Assembly (NCBI RefSeq): GCF_028607085.1
Contig: NZ_CP117411.1
Location: 3,362,501 to 3,426,500 of the forward strand
Direction of reading: 5' to 3'
Source: Sphingomonas naphthae
GTDB lineage: Bacteria > Pseudomonadota > Alphaproteobacteria > Sphingomonadales > Sphingomonadaceae
DNA length: 64,000 bases
Shown here: one piece after another, positions 40,048 through 48,487 of the stretch
How positions within the stretch are numbered: position 1 is the stretch's first letter
Layout: each line of letters opens with the position of its first letter
Position numbers and translations under genes: made by a program
The notes under the pieces: generated by a model
Seen by the model: only the letters and a program-made list of their open reading frames with translations
The model's database searches: none
What the model was told of the DNA's origin: nothing

Positions 40048-41817
40048 CTAACGCAACACTCTCCACAGCCGGAACGGCGATTTCTCCGGCAGCGGCACCG
40101 GCTGCAACCAGCCCGGCACCTTCCCCCGCATCAGTTGCATGTAGAAGCCATCCCGCGCGCGCGCCGCGTACAGCGTCGATTCGGACATGCCGGGGCAGAT
40201 CAGCACCAGCCCCGCGCCATGGCGGCGGATGATGCCGCGCGCCTCTTCCGGGTCGGTCGCGCGGAAAGTGTGCTGCACGTCGAGGATCGCCTGCGCGTTG
40301 CGGTGATAGGGCCCGGCGATGGCATTGTGGTGCGTCGCAACGATCAGGCGCGGGCTCAGATCGATGAAGGTCATGATCGTCGCCCTGGGCAGCATCGCGA
40401 TCGGTCGCAGCGCCGGCAGGGTCGGGCACCGGCGGTTGGCGCGGTTAACCAGCTTGCGGACCTTGCTGACCTTTTCCGTCGGGATCGCCGACACCACCCA
40501 CCAGACGACGAGGCTGGAACAGACGAGATAGGCCGCCACCGGCACCGTCACCCGCACCAGCATGTGCCGCGACGCGCTGGCCCGGCGGAACGCCAGCAGG
40601 GTGAGCGCGGTCGCCCCCGGCACGGCCAGGAATTGCGCGGCCGGCCCGGCGCGGGTCTGCCAGAACAGCAGCGCGGTCGCCGCTATCGACAGGATCGCCA
40701 CCGCCGCCCACGGCATCAGCCGGTCGGACGCCCGCGCGATCCATGCCGACACGATCGCCCCCAGCGCGCCGATGATCGGCAGCGCGGCGGTCGGCACCGC
40801 GACCCGCCAGCCGTGGCGATAGATCGGCTTGGCCTCGCGAACATTGTTGAACCAGCTCTGCTTCAGTTCGGGCGGCAGCCGCTCGGGCGCGCCGAGGCAA
40901 TCGGGCCAGGCCAGCGCGAAGCCGCCCGCCAACACCACGCCCACCGCCAGCAACGCCACGATCCTGATCGATCGCCGCTCGATGCCGATGCTCGCCACGC
41001 CGTAAGCCGCAGCCCCCGCCGCCAGCGTCGCCGACAGCCACACCGGCGACAGCGCGTCGCACACGGGCAGGCGATTGTCGTTGGAGACGAACAGAAGATA
41101 CCCCAGCGCGCTGCCCGCCGCGAGGGTGGCGGCATAGGCCTTCAGGCGCGGCGCCTCCTCGCCTTCCAGCGCCCACCACAGCATCAGCAGCCCGCCGCCG
41201 AGCGCCATATAGGGCATCAGCTCCAGCCCGATCGCCAGGCTGGCGGCGGTGGCGATGCCGGCGGTCGCGCCGCCGCGCGTGCGTTTGGGATCGGCGATGC
41301 CCGCCACCATCAGCATCAGGAAGGCCAGCTGCCAGCCGTGGTGATCGATGCGCAGCGGCATCCACATCGCCAGCGGCGTGTTGGCGCAGACGAGGATCGC
41401 CGCCGCCATCAGGAAGGCCCACGGCCCCGCCAGCCGCCGCGCCGCCAGCATCAGCGCGTAGAGGCCGCCGCCCAGCGCCAGCAGCGGCGCCACCGCCACG
41501 GCGAATTTCTCGGCGATCGGCCCCGATACGAACAGCCGCCCGATCAGGATCAGCCCGGCGATCGGCAGGTCCACCAGCCGCGACCAGTGGATATTCGCCC
41601 CGCCCGGCGGATCGAGGCGATATTGCCGCAGATCATACCAGCCCTGACCGTTCAGCAGGCCACGCACCTGCATCATCCGCATATTGTCGTCGGTATCGGG
41701 CAGGGCGAACCAGCCGATCGCCGCCCACCTCTGCCACAGCATCCAGCAGGCGATGCCGATCCAGATGGCGAGGAACCAGCGGCGCCAGTGCGTCTCGTCC
41801 ACGAACTTCGCCAGCAT
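40048..41817 (-). CDS. Large polytopic membrane protein, GT-C/oligosaccharyltransferase-like
   Basis: A 589-residue protein with about 11-13 transmembrane helices and a soluble C-terminus (about 480-589). An acidic motif DTDDN (41-45) in the first extracytoplasmic loop, GGANIHWSR (72-80) and IDHH (157-160) resemble the metal and lipid-donor motifs of STT3/PglB-type and related GT-C enzymes. The C-terminal globular part (FIDLSPRLIVATHHNAIAGPYHRN) also looks like the soluble region of such enzymes. It lies beside GtrA, GT2 and methyltransferase genes. A glycosyl- or oligosaccharyltransferase role is inferred from these patterns. Confidence 0.7.
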   Translation of the reverse strand: MLAKFVDETHWRRWFLAIWIGIACWMLWQRWAAIGWFALPDTDDNMRMMQVRGLLNGQGWYDLRQYRLDPPGGANIHWSRLVDLPIAGLILIGRLFVSGPIAEKFAVAVAPLLALGGGLYALMLAARRLAGPWAFLMAAAILVCANTPLAMWMPLRIDHHGWQLAFLMLMVAGIADPKRTRGGATAGIATAASLAIGLELMPYMALGGGLLMLWWALEGEEAPRLKAYAATLAAGSALGYLLFVSNDNRLPVCDALSPVWLSATLAAGAAAYGVASIGIERRSIRIVALLAVGVVLAGGFALAWPDCLGAPERLPPELKQSWFNNVREAKPIYRHGWRVAVPTAALPIIGALGAIVSAWIARASDRLMPWAAVAILSIAATALLFWQTRAGPAAQFLAVPGATALTLLAFRRASASRHMLVRVTVPVAAYLVCSSLVVWWVVSAIPTEKVSKVRKLVNRANRRCPTLPALRPIAMLPRATIMTFIDLSPRLIVATHHNAIAGPYHRNAQAILDVQHTFRATDPEEARGIIRRHGAGLVLICPGMSESTLYAARARDGFYMQLMRGKVPGWLQPVPLPEKSPFRLWRVLR

Positions 41818-41886
41818 GTGTCGCCTTACCCCCGTGATCGCCTTGGGCCTTTACGGCGGCGGCGGCAAAGGGCAAGCGGGCGCGGC

Positions 41887-42333
41887 ATGAACGGGTTCGT
41901 GGACAGGTTTGCGGGGGCGCTCCGGCCGGAGCAGCGCGAGGTGCTGGGGCAATTGGTGCGCTACGGGCTCACCGGCGGCTTCGTGACGACGCTCTACACG
42001 ATCGTCTACTGGCTGGTGCTGCATGTCCGGGTGCCGCTGCCGCCCAACGCGCATGTGCAGGCGGCCAATCTGGCGGGCTATCTGGCGTCGGCGATCAGCG
42101 GCTATTTCATCCATTCGGGGTGGAGCTTTCGCGGCCACGGCAGCCGCGACAGCCATGTCCGCACCGGCAGCCGCTTCTTCCTGGTCTCGCTGGTCAGCTA
42201 TTTCCTCAACGTCTTCTGGGTGTGGCTGCTCGTCACGATGATCGGCTGGAGCGTCTATTCGCCGCTGTTCTGCGCGTGGTTCGTCACGCCGATGCTGGTG
42301 TTCTGGCTCCAGCGCAAATGGGTGTTCGACTGA
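41887..42333 (+). CDS. GtrA family membrane protein
   Basis: A 148-residue protein with four helices (about 23-45, 53-72, 94-113, 117-137). Members of this family move undecaprenyl-linked sugars across the inner membrane for O-antigen or teichoic-acid-like glycosylation. The LVRYGLTGG start and LQRKWVF end are typical. It overlaps the next gene by one base (TGATG). Confidence 0.9.
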   Translation: MNGFVDRFAGALRPEQREVLGQLVRYGLTGGFVTTLYTIVYWLVLHVRVPLPPNAHVQAANLAGYLASAISGYFIHSGWSFRGHGSRDSHVRTGSRFFLVSLVSYFLNVFWVWLLVTMIGWSVYSPLFCAWFVTPMLVFWLQRKWVFD

Positions 42334-43316
42334 TGACGACCTTGTCGGTGGTGGTGCCGGTGAAGGACGAGGAAGAGGCGATCGGCCCCTTCGTCGCCCA
42401 GGTCGCGGCCGTGCTGGATGGCCTGCGCGATCCGGCGGGGGCGGCCGAGCGGTGGGAAATCCTGTTCATCGACGACGGCAGCCAGGATGCCACTTTGGCG
42501 GCGATCATCACCGCCAACCTCGCCGATCCGCGCATCCGCGCCATCTCGCTCTCGCGCAATTTCGGCAAGGAAGCGGCGCTTTCGGCCGGTCTCGAGCATG
42601 CCGTGGGGCAGGTCGTGATCCCGATCGACGTGGATTTGCAGGATCCGCCGGAGGTGATCGCGGCGATGCTGGCGCGGTGGCGCGAGGGTTTCGAGGTCGT
42701 CTACGGCGTGCGCCGCAACCGCCTGACGGATTCGTTGCCCAAGCGCATGACCGCCGATCTTTACTATCGCGCGCACAATTGGCTCTCGATGGACAAGATC
42801 CCCGAACATGCCGGCGATTTCCGCCTGCTCGATCGCAAGGTGGTCGACGTCATCAACCGCATGCCCGAGCGCAACCGCTTCATGAAGGGGCTCTTCGCCT
42901 GGTCGGGCTTCCGCCAGACCTCGGTCGAATATGACCGGGTCGAGCGCAAGGTGGGGCAGACCAAGTTCAATTACTGGAAGCTGTGGACGCTCGCGATCGA
43001 CGGCATCACCTCCGCCTCCACGGTTCCTTTACGGGTGTGGAGCTATCTCGGCGCCGGGATCGCGCTGATTTCTTTGCTCTACGCCGGCTTCCTGCTGGTG
43101 CGGACGATGCTCTTCGGGGTGGACGTGCCGGGCTATGCCTCGATGATGACGGCGATCCTGTTTCTGGGGGGGATGCAGCTCCTGTCGCTCGGCGTGCTCG
43201 GCGAATATGTCGGCCGGCTGCTGGTCGAGGCGAAGCACCGCCCCATCTATGTCGTGCGCGACGAGATCGGCGCGCCGGCAACGGATATGGACGCGATGAA
43301 GATGGACGGGGCCTGA
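42333..43316 (+). CDS. Polyprenyl-phosphate glycosyltransferase (GT2, DPM-like)
   Basis: A 327-residue GT-A transferase. DDGS (47-50), D99 and D101 in PIDVDLQDPP bind nucleotide-sugar and metal. Two C-terminal helices (about 230-255, 265-290) anchor it, as in GtrB/DPM-type enzymes that load a sugar on undecaprenyl phosphate. With GtrA before it and a methyltransferase after it (TGATG overlaps both sides) it forms one operon. The sugar is not known. Confidence 0.92.
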   Translation: MTTLSVVVPVKDEEEAIGPFVAQVAAVLDGLRDPAGAAERWEILFIDDGSQDATLAAIITANLADPRIRAISLSRNFGKEAALSAGLEHAVGQVVIPIDVDLQDPPEVIAAMLARWREGFEVVYGVRRNRLTDSLPKRMTADLYYRAHNWLSMDKIPEHAGDFRLLDRKVVDVINRMPERNRFMKGLFAWSGFRQTSVEYDRVERKVGQTKFNYWKLWTLAIDGITSASTVPLRVWSYLGAGIALISLLYAGFLLVRTMLFGVDVPGYASMMTAILFLGGMQLLSLGVLGEYVGRLLVEAKHRPIYVVRDEIGAPATDMDAMKMDGA

Positions 43317-44050
43317 TGGAACGCGAAATCTATGACCGGATGGCCGAGATCGACGGCGACCATTGGTGGTTCGTCGGCCGGCGCGCGATCGTCGGCCAGC
43401 TGATCGATAGCTATGCACCCAAGGGCCGGCCGCTTGCCATCCTCGAGGTCGGCTGCGGCACGGGGAGCAACATTCCCCTGCTCAAGACCTATGGCACGGT
43501 CGACGCGATCGAGCCGGACGACGGCGCGCGCGAACTTTCCACCCGCCGCACCGGCGTCGCGGTCAAGGGCGGCTATCTGCCGGATGGCGTGATGCTGGAG
43601 GATGGCGCCTACGACCTGATCGTCCTGCTCGACGTGCTGGAGCATATCCCCGAGGACCGCCCCGCGCTGGCGGCGCTCCGCCGCAAGCTGAAGCCCGGCG
43701 GCCGGCTGCTGCTGACGGTGCCCGCTTGTCCCTGGATGTGGTCCGCGCACGATGTCGCCCACCATCACCAGCGGCGCTACACGTTGAAGTCGCTCAAGGC
43801 GGTGCTGAAGGGCAGCGGCTTCGAGCTGATCCACCAGAGCCATTTCAACAGCCTGCTCTTCCCGCTGATCGCCGGCATCCGCCTGCTCGGCAAGATCACG
43901 GGGCGCGAGGGTGGCGACGACGCGGTGCCGGCGCGCGGCGTCAACCGGCTCCTCTCGCGCCTGTTCGGCGGCGAGCGTTATCTGGTCGACAAGGTCTCGC
44001 TGCCGTTCGGTGTCTCGATCGCGGCGGTGGCGGGGCCGGTCACCCGGTAG
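43316..44050 (+). CDS. SAM-dependent methyltransferase
   Basis: A 244-residue class I methyltransferase. The SAM loop EVGCGTGSN is at 44-52, with acidic IEPDD about 20 residues on and LLDVLEHIPEDRPAL (about 104-118). The HDVAHHHQRRYTL motif (about 141-153) is common in lipid- or sugar-linked methyltransferases near GtrA/GT2 genes. It probably methylates a lipid-linked glycan or a later product. Its 3' end overlaps the next, leftward gene by 73 nt. Confidence 0.88.
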   Translation: MEREIYDRMAEIDGDHWWFVGRRAIVGQLIDSYAPKGRPLAILEVGCGTGSNIPLLKTYGTVDAIEPDDGARELSTRRTGVAVKGGYLPDGVMLEDGAYDLIVLLDVLEHIPEDRPALAALRRKLKPGGRLLLTVPACPWMWSAHDVAHHHQRRYTLKSLKAVLKGSGFELIHQSHFNSLLFPLIAGIRLLGKITGREGGDDAVPARGVNRLLSRLFGGERYLVDKVSLPFGVSIAAVAGPVTR

Positions 44051-45576
44051 AGGATACCCCGCTCGCCGCCGTTCCACACCGGCGTGAGCCCTTCGAACGC
44101 CAGCCATTTGCGGCGCGGCATGTCGATCAGCCAGACATAGTCGAAGGCGTTGTGCGGCAAGCTGAAGAGCTTGTCGGGATAGCGCGTCGCCCGGCGCGAC
44201 CGGCAGCGGCCGGGGCGCAAGATCTGCGTCGGATCCTCGGCGAAGCCCTTGGCGGGGGCATATTTGATCGTCAGCAATTGCGCGCCGGCGGCCGTCCACT
44301 GGCCGTTGACGAAGGCGCCCCGCCGCACGATCGCCATAGCCCCCAGATGCTCCATCCGGCTCGAATCCCAGGCTGACAGGCAGCGCAGCTCGACCATAAC
44401 GAACACGCGCGAATCGGGTTTGATATGCTCGATCGCGCGCAGCTGTTCGGCATGGAGCCTGTCGATCCGCTCGAAATTGACGGTCGTCACGCCGAGACGG
44501 AACAGGTAGAAAGCGATGCCCAGCACCGCCAGCACCTGCGTGATCGTGCGCGAGGAAGTGCGCGGCGCCATCGCCAGCAGCGCCATCATCACCACATAAG
44601 GCGCCAGCCGCATGTCTGCATAGGCCGAGCTCAGCAGGATGCGCGGCAGGCCGATATAAGCGATCAGCAGCAGCAGCGCGGCGATCGCGCCCGTCCGGCT
44701 GAGCCGCGTGCCGGCGCGCAGCACGCCCGCGCCGATCAGCCCGAACAGCAGCCAGATCGAAAAGGTGTCGATCGTGCGATCGTGGTTGCGCAGCGCCGAG
44801 AGCATATAGACCCATTTGGCGCGCCAGTAGAACCAGTCGGCATTGCCGCCCTTCACGTCACCCGATCGCCACAGCACCATCAGGATCAGCGGCGGCGCCA
44901 GCGGCAGGCAGGCCCAGCCGCCATGCCAGATACTCGGAATCCAGTCGGCCCCCGTCTCGCGCCGGCGCTGCACCTCGCTGGCGAAGGCCACCAGCGCCAG
45001 CACCGCCCAGCCGAAGATGTGGCAGATGTAGAGCGCCATCCCCAGCGGCACGAACAGCGCCGCGCGCAGCCGGAACCGCCCCAGCCGGGTCAGCCGCAGC
45101 CACAGCGCCCACAGGCACAGCGCCAGCCCCATCGACAGCACGAAATTGGCGAAGCCCCATTGGAAGGGGTAGGAGTAAGCCAGCGGCAGCGCGAAATACG
45201 CGAAGGGGGGCACCCGCCCGTGCAGCTCGCGCGCCACGCCCAGCATCCCCGCGACGGTGATCATCGGGATCGCCATCACGATCAGCTTCACGCCGAGTTC
45301 CAGCCCGAAGATCGCCGACATCGGCACGATCAGCAGATCGATGCCGAGGTTCGCGATCAGCGCCCAGCGGAAGGAGAAGAAGGTGGTGCGCAGCGGCGAG
45401 GCGGGATCGGCCAGCTCGATCCGATAGCGGCCCATATGGCCCATCAGATCGATCAGCGGCGGCGTCTCGGGGAGGATCAGCGGCACCGCCGCCACCAGCA
45501 CCAGCAAGGCAAGCAGCCACCGGCTGTTCCACCATCCGGCCACGGGTTCGACAGCGGGGGTGCGGCGGCGGAACAT
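43978..45576 (-). CDS. Polytopic membrane protein of unknown function in the glycan cluster
   Basis: A 532-residue protein with about ten helices from 20 to 360, then a soluble C-terminal part (about 370-532). A conserved-looking acidic loop, PPLIDLMGHMGRYRIE (39-54), follows the first helix, in the position of the acidic loop of GT-C transferases. The C-terminal domain has HIKPDSRVFVMVEL. The last 73 nt overlap the end of the rightward methyltransferase gene. A glycosyltransferase-like role is inferred from topology and neighbours. Confidence 0.75.
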   Translation of the reverse strand: MFRRRTPAVEPVAGWWNSRWLLALLVLVAAVPLILPETPPLIDLMGHMGRYRIELADPASPLRTTFFSFRWALIANLGIDLLIVPMSAIFGLELGVKLIVMAIPMITVAGMLGVARELHGRVPPFAYFALPLAYSYPFQWGFANFVLSMGLALCLWALWLRLTRLGRFRLRAALFVPLGMALYICHIFGWAVLALVAFASEVQRRRETGADWIPSIWHGGWACLPLAPPLILMVLWRSGDVKGGNADWFYWRAKWVYMLSALRNHDRTIDTFSIWLLFGLIGAGVLRAGTRLSRTGAIAALLLLIAYIGLPRILLSSAYADMRLAPYVVMMALLAMAPRTSSRTITQVLAVLGIAFYLFRLGVTTVNFERIDRLHAEQLRAIEHIKPDSRVFVMVELRCLSAWDSSRMEHLGAMAIVRRGAFVNGQWTAAGAQLLTIKYAPAKGFAEDPTQILRPGRCRSRRATRYPDKLFSLPHNAFDYVWLIDMPRRKWLAFEGLTPVWNGGERGILYRVTGPATAAIETPNGSETLSTR

Positions 45577-45675
45577 CGCGGGGTGCTTAGCCCAACTTCC
45601 GGCCTCTAGGGAATCGTCTTGGAATGCGGCCGACGCGATTGTCCGCCCCGCCGATCTCCTCTACCGGCCGACGGG

Positions 45676-47271
45676 ATGGGCGGGGCGGAAAAGCGGCGAA
45701 ACTGGCTGTGGGGCGGGGTGGCGCTGGTCGTGCTGGCGCTCGGCATCGGCTTTCGGCTGTGGGGCGCCGCCAGTTTCCCGATGTGGCTGGACGAGGCGTA
45801 CAGTGCCTATGCGGCGGCGCAGGGGCTCGATTTCCTGTGGACGGTGGTGCCGCGCTACGAGACCCACCCGCCTTTCTATTACACGCTCGTTTGGGCCTGG
45901 TCGCAATCGTTCGGCGACGGTCTCGCGTCGCTCCGTGCGATCGGGCTCACGGCCTCGATCGCAACCGCCCCGCTGGTGGCGCTGGCGGCGCGCGATCTGG
46001 CGAGGATCGGCGGATTTCGGCGCTGGCCGGTGCTGCTCGCCGCGCTCGGCGGCTTCGCGCTCCACCCTTTCCTGATCGAGATGGCGCGGCAGGTGCGGCC
46101 CTATGCGCCGATGACCCTGGCCTATGCCGGCGCGATCGCCGCGCTGATCCATATCGCCCGCGTGGCTGGTCAGGGCCGGCCGGTGCCGCGCCGTGCCTAT
46201 GGCCTCTATCTTGTCGCGCTGCTGCTGGTGCTGTGGCTGCACAATCTGGGGCCGCTGTTCGCCGCCGCGCTCGGGCTGGGCGCGCTGGCGATCCTGATCC
46301 GGCCGGGGATGCGCGCGCGCAACTGGGGCTGGCTGATCGGCGGCCATGCCATCGTCGGTCTGCTGTGGCTGCCCGCGCTCCTCATCCTGCTCGATCAGGC
46401 ACCGACCTGGGTGCGCGACACCTGGCTGAAATTCGCCTGGGCGCCCGCGCTCGATCGCGCGCCGATGCTGTTCGTCGGGCCGGACCCGTTCGCGATGGCG
46501 GCGGCGGCGCTGCTGGCGGTGCTGGGCGGGGTGGCGTTGTGGCGGACGGGATCGGGGCGGCGCGTGCTGGCGCTGCTGCTGTCGGTCGGGCTGCTGCCGG
46601 TGATCGCCGCGCTGCTGGTGTCGGCGTGGCTGGCGCCGATCTTCCTGCTGCGCACCCTCACCCCCGTCGCGGTGCCGGCGCTGCTGCTGATCGCCGCCGG
46701 GGCCGGCGGCACGCGGGCCCGCGCGCACTGGTGGGAAGGGTGCGGCCGGATCGCGCTGGTCGCCATCGTCCTGATCTCGATGGGGGTCGGCGACGTCGCC
46801 AATCGCCAACGCGGGCCGCAGGAGAATTGGTATCCCGTCGTCCGCTGGCTGGCCGCCCGCTACCGCCCCGGCGACGTGATCCTCGCTTATCCCAACGAAG
46901 GCGCGCTGCCGTTCGACCGCGCCGTCCGCGATCTGGGCCTGACCATGCCCAGCCGCGCCATTCCGACCGCCATTCCCACGCTCAGCCCGCCGCTGGGCAG
47001 CTGGTACGTCAGCGGCTCGCGCGGCGTCCCCTCGCTCGATCACGCCCATCTGGAGGCGATCGCCCGCGAACCTGCGATCGCCCGCGCGCCGACGATCTGG
47101 CTGCTTCGGGTGGGGCCATGGGCTTATGACAAGGGCGACATTTTCCTCACCGCGCTGGAGCGCGGGCGGAGATCGGCCGGCACGGCGCGGTCGGGCACGA
47201 TCGATCTGCGCGGGATGCGTCTGCCGGGCGTACCCGATTCAATGAAGCCGCTTCCGATCCCCGAAAAGTGA
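45676..47271 (+). CDS. GT39/ArnT-like membrane glycosyltransferase
   Basis: A 531-residue polytopic protein of the GT-C/PMT_2 type. Asp39-Glu40 in the first outer loop (PMWLDEAYSAY) and HPPFYYTLVWAW (64-75) are the expected donor-binding motifs of this superfamily, which uses polyprenyl-phosphate sugars at the outer face of the inner membrane. The ATG at 45676 is chosen over an upstream in-frame codon. It is divergent from the preceding membrane protein gene. The acceptor is unknown. Confidence 0.82.
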   Translation: MGGAEKRRNWLWGGVALVVLALGIGFRLWGAASFPMWLDEAYSAYAAAQGLDFLWTVVPRYETHPPFYYTLVWAWSQSFGDGLASLRAIGLTASIATAPLVALAARDLARIGGFRRWPVLLAALGGFALHPFLIEMARQVRPYAPMTLAYAGAIAALIHIARVAGQGRPVPRRAYGLYLVALLLVLWLHNLGPLFAAALGLGALAILIRPGMRARNWGWLIGGHAIVGLLWLPALLILLDQAPTWVRDTWLKFAWAPALDRAPMLFVGPDPFAMAAAALLAVLGGVALWRTGSGRRVLALLLSVGLLPVIAALLVSAWLAPIFLLRTLTPVAVPALLLIAAGAGGTRARAHWWEGCGRIALVAIVLISMGVGDVANRQRGPQENWYPVVRWLAARYRPGDVILAYPNEGALPFDRAVRDLGLTMPSRAIPTAIPTLSPPLGSWYVSGSRGVPSLDHAHLEAIAREPAIARAPTIWLLRVGPWAYDKGDIFLTALERGRRSAGTARSGTIDLRGMRLPGVPDSMKPLPIPEK

Positions 47272-47272
47272 C

Positions 47273-47350
47273 GTGCTCCTGCGCGGGCAGGAGCCCTGAG
47301 CCATGAGCGATACCCCCGGAAACCCTGGAGTCCGGCCTACGCAGGAGCAC
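47273..47350. repeat. GTGCTCCTGC-type inverted repeat
   Basis: The two ends (GTGCTCCTGCG and CGCAGGAGCAC) are perfectly complementary. It follows the GT39-like gene directly and sits at a convergent junction with the lolA-like gene, like the element at 7278. The rest of this 285-nt gap also has a GC-rich hairpin (GCCCCCGCTCC/GGGGGC, about 47395-47411) and no gene. Confidence 0.8.
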
Positions 47351-47556
47351 GGTGATGGATAAGCAAAGGGGGGATGCACGCCAAAAACAGAAAGGCCCCC
47401 GCTCCGGGGGCATGGAGCGAGGGCCGACCTGGCGTTCGTCACGCAGGCGGGACGCGGGGGTTGCACCGAGCAACAGGGGGGGAATCCCGGTGCGGCCCCG
47501 CGACCGCAAGAGGGGCTATAGGCCCCCTATTCTGTCGGCCCGATGAATGAGCTTGT

Positions 47557-48174
47557 TCAGCCGTTGCGGCCGACGGGGCGCGGGTCGCGCCAGCGGAACG
47601 TCTCGTCGGACACCGCCACGCCGAATCGCTGGTTCGACAGGCGCACCGACGATCGGTTGCCCTGCGCGTCGAGCGTCGACCAGCCCTCCATCCTGAGGCC
47701 GCCGGGGGCGCCGGGCACGCGGGCGAAGGCCATGGTGATGGTGCCGAATTCGGGATGCTTGCGATCCTTGCCCTCGATCAGCACCAGATTGGGATCGGGC
47801 GATTCGACGATCCGGGCATAGGCGGCGATATCCTTGTCCGGGTTGGTCAGGATCGACAGCGGCGAACTGCCGATCGGCCAGCGCGACACCTGCCGCACCG
47901 AATAATCGATCATCGTCAGCGCCTTGCCGTCGCCCACGATCAGCAAGGGCACGCCCTTCTCATATTGAAACCGAACCCGGCCGGGGCGCTTGAGCGTGAG
48001 GACGCCGCCCAGCGCCTTGCCGTTGCGATCGGTCTGCACGAACGTCGCCGTCATGGTGGAGACGGCTTTCAGATGCGCCTGCACCTCGGCGAGCGTCGCC
48101 TGCCGCTGCGCCGCGACCGGCGCGGCGATGGCGGCGATTGCCACGAGGGGAAGGGCGAGGAAGCGGGGAGACAT
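47557..48174 (-). CDS. lolA: LolA-family outer-membrane lipoprotein carrier
   Basis: A 205-residue periplasmic protein with a signal peptide ending near VAAQ (residues 20-23). LolA ferries lipoproteins from the inner membrane to LolB. Family segments: LKAVSTMTATFVQTDRNGKALGGVLTLKRPGRVRFQY (about 35-71), IGSSPLSILTNPDKD, and the hydrophobic-cavity strands that follow. Its position next to ftsK is conserved in many proteobacteria; here a signal-peptidase-like gene lies between them. Confidence 0.88.
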   Translation of the reverse strand: MSPRFLALPLVAIAAIAAPVAAQRQATLAEVQAHLKAVSTMTATFVQTDRNGKALGGVLTLKRPGRVRFQYEKGVPLLIVGDGKALTMIDYSVRQVSRWPIGSSPLSILTNPDKDIAAYARIVESPDPNLVLIEGKDRKHPEFGTITMAFARVPGAPGGLRMEGWSTLDAQGNRSSVRLSNQRFGVAVSDETFRWRDPRPVGRNG

Positions 48175-48276
48175 GGCAACTCCGGCAAAACGATCGACCC
48201 GCTCTATCGCATCGGGCCATTGAATCGAGGCTGAACCCGGCGCGGGGCGGAAGGTTCACCCATCCAATTCAGTCGC

Positions 48277-48373
48277 CGTCACCCCGGCCTCGTGCCGGTC
48301 CACCGGCGATGCTATCAAAGGGTGGCGGTATCGTCTGCTTCACGGTGGACCCTGTCACGAAGCCGGGATGACG
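48277..48373. repeat. CGTCACCCCGG-type inverted repeat
   Basis: The left end (CGTCACCCCGGCCTCGTGCCGGTCCACC) pairs imperfectly with the right end (GGTGGACCCTGTCACGAAGCCGGGATGACG). It is the same family as the elements at 33525 and 51933. Confidence 0.8.
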
Positions 48374-48424
48374 ATCGGAAGGTCATGACGTTCGCACCTA
48401 TTGCCCTGTTCCGGCCCCGCCCCT

Positions 48425-48473
48425 TCACACATGCGAGGTGATCTCCGCCAGTTCGATTAGCACTTCGCGGCGG
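48425..48473 (-). pseudogene. Remnant copy of the ftsK 3' end
   Basis: These 49 bases match the last 49 bases of ftsK (49466-49514) at 43 positions without gaps. They still encode RREVLIELAEITSHV and a TGA in frame, compared with RREVLIEPAEIASHV in FtsK. The copy lies 14 nt beyond the S26 gene stop. It is not part of a longer open ftsK frame, so it is a fragment left by duplication, replacement or integration. Confidence 0.85.
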
Positions 48474-48487
48474 TCTGGGACTCGGGT

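Larger units (their letters stand above)
48175..48487. other. Gap between lolA and the S26 gene
   Basis: A 313-nt gap without an intact gene. It contains an inverted repeat of the CGTCACCCCGG type (48277-48373) and, next to the S26 gene, a second copy of the ftsK 3' end (48425-48473). Confidence 0.7.
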
